Shown here piece after piece: positions 6,215-10,402 of a stretch of 10,402 bases of DNA. The DNA lies in the NCBI GenBank assembly GCA_026770585.1, contig MU646664.1, forward strand, positions 332,022 to 342,423, written 5' to 3'. The notes under the pieces are model-generated. The model ran no database searches, had not been told where the DNA came from, and saw only the letters and a program-made list of their open reading frames with translations. The position numbers were made by a program, and so were the translations under genes. The DNA is from Baffinella frigidus. Lineage: Eukaryota > Cryptophyceae > Cryptomonadales > Baffinellaceae. Within the stretch, counting starts at the first letter, position 1; each line of letters starts with the position of its first letter.

Positions 6215-6305
6215 TGAGAATAGAACTAAAAGTAAAAACAAAACGTTCTAAATTTAGCCTCTAAAATACATTTTGCAAAATTAAATGTAATTCATTTTGA
6301 AAATC
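6215..6305 (-). promoter_or_regulatory. AT-rich stretch upstream of the 5973 start
   Basis: About 90 bp that is strongly AT-rich in an otherwise GC-rich neighbourhood, with CATTTTG repeated. It lies about 240 bp upstream of the proposed minus-strand start and between oppositely oriented coding signals, so it could contain the promoter. There is no defined motif that I can assign. Confidence 0.2.
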
Positions 6306-6355
6306 GGACATTCAAGGGCAGGATGGGCAGCCGCCGCGCAGGAGGTGTGCCAGCG

Positions 6356-6380
6356 CCCCCCCCCCCCCCCCCCCCCCCCC
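6356..6380. repeat. 25-bp poly-C tract
   Basis: An uninterrupted run of C followed by T6. The length may be inexact in the assembly. It could form G-quadruplex structure on the minus strand. Confidence 0.9.
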
Positions 6381-6395
6381 TTTTTTCGAGGATCA

Positions 6396-6664
6396 TGCCA
6401 CACTAGGGCGCCGTCTCCACTCTGAAAAAAAACGCGCTCAAATCGGCGACTGGGGCACTTTTGGGGCACGAAACCATGGAGGGATGCCCTCACGTCCCGT
6501 CGCTGCCACGCCAGCGCATCCCCCCAAAGCTCCCTCAAACATCCTCCACAAGAGTCCCTGCTCCGGGATGCAAAGCGTTCCATCCCCCGCCCGCAGCCCG
6601 GGCGTTGACTCCCTGCAGGGACGACCACACCCCAAAGGGACGTCTGATCTGCGCCCGCCTTGCA
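6396..6664. other. Unassigned stretch with open frames on both strands
   Basis: GC-rich sequence with long overlapping open frames on plus and minus strands. No domain, targeting signal or clear splice structure identified. It may include coding sequence of the unit that continues into the duplicated block at 6665, but I cannot decide the strand. Confidence 0.25.
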
Positions 6665-6890
6665 ACCCACCCGATCCACCCCAAACTGCCCCCCCCTCAT
6701 TAACAAAACCGTGCGGAAGTTGGGGCAGGGGATCTTTGGGAAGGTTCAGCACCGCTGCGTGGCCACGGGGCAGGGGATCCATGGGAAGTAGCTGGGGCAG
6801 GGGACCCATGGGAAGGTTCAGCATCGCTGCGTGGCCACGAACGCCTCGCGCTCACCCGGATCCCCGCAGGAGAATCATGAACCTGCCACT
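6665..6890 (+). repeat. Segmental duplication, copy 1 (with internal triplication)
   Basis: Matches 7178-7320 from CCCAAAC..CCCCCCCTC through GCGGAAG(T/C)TGGGGCAGGGGATC and CTGCGTGGCCA to GCCTCGCGCTCACCCGGAT. Inside copy 1 the GGGGCAGGGGAYCC..GGGAAG unit is repeated about three times. The plus frame is open in both copies and gives GSWGRGSLGRFSTAAWP against GSWGRGSIGRFLTAAWP. Differences fall mainly at third codon positions, but a minus frame (NLPMDPLPQLP) is also open in both, so coding status is unclear. Confidence 0.55.
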
Positions 6891-6902
6891 AGCCCTTGGA
6901 GG
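6878..6902 (+). CDS. Possible first exon of the plastid-targeted gene (MNLPLALG)
   Basis: ATG AAC CTG CCA CTA GCC CTT GGA G, followed by a GT that is the first base pair of the hairpin element. It ends in phase 1, which is the phase the exon at 8009 needs. Joining them gives MNLPLALGGARALLGALACL, a good signal-peptide core. This is inference only: the intron would be about 1.1 kb and other first exons may exist. Confidence 0.2.
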
Positions 6903-7015
6903 TGGCTCAAATAGTGCTCTGGGGCATTTTCGATTTACCTGGGATCGAGGTCAAAAGCGACCCCGGTCCCAAGGTAAAATCGAAGACCTTCCAGGGCACT
7001 ATTTGAGCCACTTAG
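6903..7015. mobile_element. Hairpin element with GT...AG ends
   Basis: Arms of about 45 bp: GTGGCTCAAATAGTGCTCTG at the left and its near-complement ending GAGCCACTTAG at the right. The loop is centred on GATCGAGGTCAAAAGCGACC. The tips carry GT at the left and AG at the right, as an intron would. Weaker inverted similarity (CCACTAGCCC / GGGCTGGTGG) extends about 15 bp beyond each tip. Confidence 0.7.
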
Positions 7016-7114
7016 GAGGGCTGGTGGTGACCCCATAACACAATTAACCCAGGTGTATCCTGCAGTGGAGGTAAAAGAGCGTGCGCACCGACCATGGTTT
7101 AGAAATCAGCGTGT

Positions 7115-7480
7115 AGCCATCCCTAATCCCCAAACCCCACACCCTGAACCACACACCCTGACCCTAGCAACCTAACGCGACCCATCCCAAACAACCCCCC
7201 CCCTCCTTCACAAACCCGCGCGGAAGCTGGGGCAGGGGATCCATCGGAAGGTTCCTCACTGCTGCGTGGCCAGAAGCAGCGCCTCGCGCTCACCCGGATT
7301 CCCGCATGAGAATCTGAACCCTGACCCCAGAAAACAATTACCCTGGTGTATATGGAGGTACACGAGCGTGTACCTCGCCCAGGGTTTGGGATTGAGGGTA
7401 TAGCCGGCCATAAACCCCACACCCTGAACCCTGGACCCGACACCCTCACACCCCACACTCGCAAAACCAGGGCACGCTGC
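7115..7480. repeat. C-rich telomere-like variants and segmental duplication, copy 2
   Basis: ACACCCTGAACC, CCCCAAACCCC and ACCCTGACCC units flank the second copy of the duplication (7178-7320), which encodes PRGSWGRGSIGRFLTAAWPE in the plus frame. The C-rich strand is the plus strand here, the opposite of the left half of the window. No certain exon. Confidence 0.55.
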
Positions 7481-7490
7481 GAGACTCCTC

Positions 7491-7695
7491 CCACCAGCAA
7501 CCCGTAGCAGCTTATACCGGGTACTGGCAAGGATTCGGGTATTTTATTGAAAAAACCATCTTTCCTATGACCCTACAGTAGGAAACCCTAGGGACCTCGA
7601 ATTGCTGACGGGAGATACCGAAGAGAGTTCTTCGGTTTAGCTGAAAATTACTGCAGTACCCGATCCGGATATAAGCTGCAGCGGGTTGCTGGTGG
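7491..7695. mobile_element. 205-bp TIR element
   Basis: Tips CCACCAGCAACCCG (7491) and CGGGTTGCTGGTGG (ending 7695) are inverted. The similarity continues inwards through GCAGCTTATA and CGGGTACTG. Inside are two small hairpins: TTTCCTATG...AGTAGGAAA (7560-7584) and CCGAAGAGAGTTCTTCGG (7618-7635). No coding capacity. The same CCAC(C/T)AGC start occurs just outside the 6903-7015 hairpin. Confidence 0.7.
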
Positions 7696-7732
7696 CCTCC
7701 TCGGCGCGCTCACGATTCTCAAGTTGACATCC

Positions 7733-7830
7733 CTCAAGTGACCGACAGGCGAATAATCGCCCGTGGAAGCCCTAGGCAGGTCCTAGGGCCCTACGGTAGG
7801 GCGTATGAACCTACTGGTCACTTACGGGAT
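7733..7830. mobile_element. Small palindromic element with CCTACGGTAGG core
   Basis: AAGTGACCGACAGG at the left and CCTACTGGTCACTT at the right are imperfect inverted copies. The centre contains CCCTAGGCAGGTCCTAGGG and CCCTACGGTAGGG, both palindromic. The core resembles the centres of the 831-966, 7491-7695 and 8976-9094 elements. Confidence 0.55.
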
Positions 7831-7854
7831 AGCCCCATACAGACAGCGCTGGGC

Positions 7855-8008
7855 GATCGCAACCCGAAACCCGAAACCCAAACCAGGGCACGCGCTTGCC
7901 TCCTGACCAGCGTGTAGCCATTCCTAACCCCCACATCCTGAACCCAGAACCCCGCACCCTCACCCCACACGCCCGGACCCCTCACCACCCACGCCCGGAC
8001 CCCCGCAG
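7855..8008 (+). repeat. C-rich telomere-like variant repeat ending at a splice acceptor
   Basis: ACCCGAAACCC, CCCCACATCCTGAACCC and CACGCCCGGACCCC units run directly into CCCCCGCAG, the acceptor of the exon at 8009. The sense strand is the C-rich one, so the repeat serves as the end of the intron. Confidence 0.6.
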
Positions 8009-8704
8009 GCGCGCGCGCCCTGCTCGGCGCGCTGGCATGCCTCCTGGCCACGCACGCCGCGGCGTTCCTCGCGCCCGGCCCGGGACGCTTCGCGCTGCGG
8101 CGCCCGGCGACGGCGGTAGACCCGACGCCCGACACCCGAACCCCGAAACCCGACGGCAGACGCCCGAAATGCGACGCCCGACATACGAAACCCGAAGGCT
8201 GAAGCCCGAAACCCGGAACCCGGAACCCGGAACCCGAAACACGAAACACGAAACCCTGGACACGACACCAGGCGGTCAGCGCTGTGCGCGCACGCCCGGC
8301 CGCGGACGTGCCGCGGATCTGGGGGGGGGCGCAAGGAACGCTGGTGATGAGCGCGGACGAGGAGCGCAAGGCGAAGTATGCCAAGGTGCCACACGCGAAC
8401 GCTAGAGGGGCCTAATTAAAACCGACGTGCTTTTAAAAGTGGGCATTTGTGTAGTAACTTTCGTTGATTGGTCACGTGACCCTGCGTATATTGCACAGTC
8501 ACGAGGTTGGAGCACCTTATCCTGGTACAAATATTTACAACCCCACATGTAAAAAGGTTCCTCGAACGCTGGAGATGAGCGCGGACGAGGAACGCCAGGC
8601 GAAGTATGCCAAGGTACCAAGCGCCAGAGGGCTCAAAACATCCACTTTTGACATCTTCCACTTTTGACATCTTTCAGGGGAACACCGAGGCGAAGTATGC
8701 GAAG
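8009..8704 (+). CDS. Nuclear gene for a plastid-targeted protein with charged repeats (four exons)
   Basis: Exons 8009-8115, 8272-8385, 8557-8613 and 8678-8704. Exon 1 starts in phase 1, so the initiator lies upstream. It encodes ARALLGALACLLATH, then AAAFLAPGPGRFALRRPATA: a hydrophobic signal-peptide core, an Ala|Phe cleavage motif and a basic, acid-free stretch. This is the bipartite import signal of complex red-lineage plastids (family knowledge). Exon 2 (AVSAVRARPAADVPRIWGGA...) continues the transit-like region and ends MSADEERKAKYAK. Exon 3 repeats it (TLEMSADEERQAKYAK), and exon 4 is a nine-codon echo (GNTEAKYAK). All joins after exon 1 are phase 0, and all the repeats end AAG|GTRCC. 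Intron 2 (8386-8556) is introner-like copy C. The mature protein is a short charged helix of unknown function. Confidence 0.6.
8116..8271 (+). repeat. Intron composed of CGAAACCC-type repeat
   Basis: Starts GTAGACCC and ends ACACCAG. In between it is almost entirely CCCGAAAC, CCGACGCCCGA and CCGGAACC units, a CG-rich relative of the CCCTAAA-type repeat. It separates the targeting exon from the exon with the first MSADEER repeat. Confidence 0.6.
8386..8556 (+). mobile_element. Introner-like element, copy C, forming a complete intron
   Basis: This 171-bp segment starts at the donor after exon 8272-8385 (GTGCCACACGCGAACG) and ends at the acceptor GTAAAAAG before exon 8557-8613. It aligns in order with copy A: the start GTRCCAC.CGCGA, GTGTAGTAA.TTT, TTGGTCACGT..., CCCTG/GTGAC, TGGTACAAAT.TTTACAACCCC, ACATGT. 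It lacks the right 30-bp inverted repeat of copy A, so the right end seems eroded or truncated. Confidence 0.65.
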
Positions 8705-8862
8705 GTACCTCGTAGCTTTGCCTCAGTTCATCTGGGCTTCTGACTAACTACGTTTAGGTCACGGCTCCGTTCACACGCTCCAGTACAGTCTGAGAATGCG
8801 AAGGTACCAAACGCCAAACATCCACTTTTGACATCTTTCAGGGGACCCCCGAAGGATTGTAA
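8705..8862 (+). CDS. Uncertain small downstream exons of the plastid-targeted gene
   Basis: After exon 8678-8704 the sequence GTACCTCG...CAGTACAG (8705-8788) could be an intron, followed by SENAK (8789-8803), again ending AAG|GTACC. A segment with CATCCACTTTTGACATCTTTCAG recurs before GGGAACACCG (8678) and before GGGACCCCCG (8842). After the second copy the frame reads GTPEGL and stops at 8860-8862. This is a tandem duplication of intron plus micro-exon. The second intron would be only 38 nt, so the second copy may be decayed. Confidence 0.3.
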
Positions 8863-8923
8863 AGTCACTTTAGCTAGATCTGGCGATGGTAAGACGTCGG
8901 TTTCCCTCGAGCCCTCTGGCGAG

Positions 8924-9130
8924 GTAACTCCTAGCGCTGCCTCAGTTCATCTGGGCTTCTGATGAACTACGTTTACAGGGGTACCTCGCTCATAAGAAAG
9001 CGCCCCCCCCCCCCAGGACCACCGTAGGGCCATATGCATGGTCCTACTGTAGGGTCCTAGGGGGGTTCGGTTTCTTATGAGCGAGGTACCCCTGTAGGTC
9101 ACTGCTCCGTTCACGCGCTTCAGTACAAGG
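8924..9130 (+). repeat. Second copy of the 8705-8788 sequence, split by a hairpin insertion
   Basis: GTAACTCCTAGCGCTGCC through ATCTGGGCTTCTGATGAACT to CGTTTA (8924-8975), and GGTCACTGCTCCGTTCACGC onward (9097-9128), together match the uninterrupted 8705-8788 copy. The two parts are separated exactly by the element at 8976-9094. Confidence 0.75.
8976..9094. mobile_element. 119-bp hairpin transposon with TA target duplication
   Basis: A perfect 24-bp terminal inverted repeat starts CAGGGGTACCTCGCTCATAA. The inside has C- and G-runs and paired GGACCACCGTAGGG / CCTACTGTAGGGTCC. TA at 8974-8975 and TA at 9095-9096 flank it. The paralogous empty site at about 8755-8757 reads CGTTTAGGTCAC with a single TA. 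TA duplication is typical of Tc1/mariner-like elements; this copy has no transposase. Read on the minus strand it gives the peptide YRGTSLIRNRTPLGPYSR, an artefact of the repeat. Confidence 0.85.
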
Positions 9131-9193
9131 AGCATTTAAATGTATTTAATGAGGAGCCCAGATTAACTGAGACAGCGCTAGCACTCGTCTTCT

Positions 9194-9331
9194 GGCTCTG
9201 CCTCAGTCGGGTTGGCTGACTATTCTTAAGTTGACATGCTGGGTGTGCGGTAACAAATCAGTCAACTTTGGAGCGGAAAAGAGCCCGGGCTCACCAAATT
9301 GGTGAGCTACAACAGATTTCGACAGAGCTAG
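9194..9331 (-). mobile_element. Inverted copy of the 3620-3762 TIR element
   Basis: Tips GGCTCTGCCTCAG and GACAGAGCTAG. The reverse complement matches 3620-3762 through CCAATTTGGTGAGCCCGGGC, CCGCTCCAAAGTTGA, CCGCACACCCAGCATGTCAA and CTTAAGAA. The two copies lie 5.5 kb apart in opposite orientation. Confidence 0.7.
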
Positions 9332-9528
9332 ATCTTGCTGTCATACGGTGTACCTGTAAGAACATACACTCCTATCCATACAGCCTTTGCCACACCGCCT
9401 GAACTTGCAATCGGCCTACTTCTAACGCTTGAGATAAGGGAGGATATGCTATTTTAGGCATGAAACCAAGGCTTAGATGAGTGTTCTTGTTAACAGATGC
9501 TGTTATGTTCCGAGAGAGTGATCGCGAT
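9332..9528. other. Unique-looking stretch, no gene seen
   Basis: No convincing exon, repeat or RNA gene in these 197 bases. Confidence 0.4.
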
Positions 9529-9764
9529 CACCACTCGAGGCTGGAAGAGGGACTATTTTAAATGTGTGGTTGTTGAATTTAGTACAAGTCACGGGCATGA
9601 TTGGTCACGTATCTCAAGTTACAACACGTATCTCAAGTTATAACCAGAGATACGTGACCAAATGCCCCGATTTGTGTAAAAATTACTACACAATTCTTTT
9701 CTTTTCTTCATTTGTAAAAGAATGGCTGTTTTACAATAGTCACACTTCTAGCCTCGAGTGGCAC
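9529..9764 (-). mobile_element. Introner-like TIR element, copy B
   Basis: The reverse complement starts GTGCCACTCGAGGCTAGAAG and ends CTTCCAGCCTCGAGTGGTGA. It aligns over its whole length with copy A (3881-4119), including TTCTTTTACAA.TGAAGAAAA, TGTGTAGTAATTTT, GGGGC.TTTGGTCACGT, GCCCGTGACT.GTACTAAATT and ACATTTAAAAT. The internal hairpin pairs GGTCACGTATCTC with GAGATACGTGACC. Copies A and B are similar in length (239 and 236 bp). Confidence 0.75.
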
Positions 9765-9906
9765 TCTATCGGAACGATCAAATCGGCTCAGGCGTACCAT
9801 ATTACCTGTGACGTGGCAAGAACATGTACGGCGTACCGTTTTGCTTGCTGGTCTCTCTCTATTTTTTTCCCTTTTTTTTTTACAAAAAAACCCAAAACGC
9901 AAACAG

Positions 9907-10215
9907 GCTATGGAGCTGGCCAAGAGGGCGCGCGCTCCCCAAGCGCCCGCCGCCGTCCCCTCTCCCGAGCCCGCCGCGGTCCTCACTTCCGACGGGCCCG
10001 CGTCATTTCTGGCTTCCGATAAGCCCGCCTCGGTTCTGGCTGCTGACAAGCCCGCCTCGGTTTCCTCTGAGGGGCCCGCCTCGGGAGCCGCGGACGGACC
10101 CGCATCGGATGCGGTAGGGACGCTGCCGGCTGGGCAGACCACCTCGGGGATTGGCGGCAGCTGGACCCCCCCGGAGGATGTGCGTTCCCCGAAACAAAGA
10201 ACCCCTACACCTTAG
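9907..10215 (+). CDS. Last exon, Pro/Ala/Ser-rich tail with PAS repeats
   Basis: After a pyrimidine tract (9840-9880) and AAACAG acceptor, the frame opens in phase 0 with AMELAKRARAPQAPAA and ends at TAG (10213-10215), 102 residues. Five xD/E-x-PAS units follow each other (SDGPAS, SDKPAS, ADKPAS, SEGPAS, ADGPAS), then a Gly/Pro tail ending in SPKQRTPTP. It is low-complexity and probably disordered. Codon choice is strongly GC-rich, which fits a real exon. It could be the last exon of the plastid-targeted gene (same strand, phase 0, AMELAK resembling the AKYAK ends) or belong to another gene. The open frame continues upstream of the acceptor, through the pyrimidine tract, to about 9808 without an ATG start, which I take as intron. 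Confidence 0.45.
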   Translation, partial: AMELAKRARAPQAPAAVPSPEPAAVLTSDGPASFLASDKPASVLAADKPASVSSEGPASGAADGPASDAVGTLPAGQTTSGIGGSWTPPEDVRSPKQRTPTP

Positions 10216-10402
10216 CTCTGCCTTAGTAAAACTGGGCCCGCCATAAAAACCCGTTCAGAGAAGACACTCCAGCACAACCGAGCAACTGAAACACCTTTAT
10301 CCCCCCCACACCCTAGCCCCCCCCCCCCCCCCCCCCCCCCCGCCATATCCCCCCCCCCCCCCCCCCCCCCCACTGAAATACCCCCCCCCCCCCCCCCCCC
10401 CC
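10216..10402. repeat. Downstream region ending in three long poly-C tracts
   Basis: After the stop codon there is about 80 bp of unique sequence, then C-runs of 25 (10317-10341), 23 (10349-10371) and at least 22 (10381 to the window end), separated by GCCATAT and ACTGAAATA. No polyadenylation signal is certain. Tract lengths may be inexact. Confidence 0.85.

Noticed and set aside
7818-8405. Long overlapping frames on both strands
   Set aside because: Mostly shadows of CCCGAAAC-type repeat and of the real exons at 8009-8115 and 8272-8385; peptides such as FRVSGSGFRV are repeat products.
8947-9135. Minus-strand frame containing YRGTSLIRNRTPLGPYSR
   Set aside because: It lies inside the 8976-9094 hairpin transposon; the peptide is the translated inverted repeat, not a gene.
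1-10402. tRNA or rRNA genes
   Set aside because: No cloverleaf with A/B-box motifs and no rRNA core sequences recognised on either strand.

Overview
This window looks like intron- and repeat-rich nuclear DNA of a eukaryotic microalga. It does not look bacterial, viral or organellar. Three things support this. (1) Interstitial plant/alga-type telomere-like repeats (TTTAGGG and variants) occur throughout. (2) Short charged exons carry GT...AG boundaries, many with an extended AAG|GTRCC or AAG|GTC donor. (3) One exon encodes a signal-peptide core followed by an Ala-Phe motif (AAAFLAPG), as in proteins imported into complex plastids of red-algal origin (cryptophyte, stramenopile or haptophyte). 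A cryptophyte is my best guess, at low confidence. Almost all long uninterrupted frames in the window are artefacts of repeats.

Layout. Positions 1-5215 hold scattered exons read on the minus strand: 5153-5215, 2980-3042, 1290-1352, 283-396, and a partial copy at 14-68. The first three are each exactly 63 nt (21 codons), begin and end in phase 0, and end in a Lys codon next to the donor. They would encode short charged helices. Decayed copies of the same exons lie among them, in tandem blocks at 4118-4660 and 4787-5215 and singly near 784-828, 1754-1780 and 2327. The intervening DNA is telomere-like repeat, fold-back elements and short terminal-inverted-repeat (TIR) elements. From 5424 to 5973 there is a candidate two-exon minus-strand start of a signal-anchored membrane protein, with an AT-rich stretch upstream (6215-6305).

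From about 6480 to the end the best coding signals are on the plus strand. A 220-bp segmental duplication (6665-6890 and 7178-7320) and three palindromic elements lie upstream. A plastid-targeted gene follows: exons 8009-8115, 8272-8385, 8557-8613 and 8678-8704, with small uncertain exons after that, and perhaps a last Pro/Ala/Ser-rich exon at 9907-10215. The two gene sets diverge from around 6-7 kb. The telomere-like repeats mostly follow this: C-rich on the transcribed sense strand on both sides.

The most interesting signal is a set of related 170-240 bp TIR elements (3881-4119 plus, 8386-8556 plus, 9529-9764 minus). Their ends read GTRCCAC...GTGGTAG or similar. At least one copy is exactly an intron between two homologous coding exons. 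These look like introners, that is, transposable elements that become introns on insertion. A separate hairpin element at 8976-9094 has a TA target duplication, and an empty paralogous site is present in the same window.
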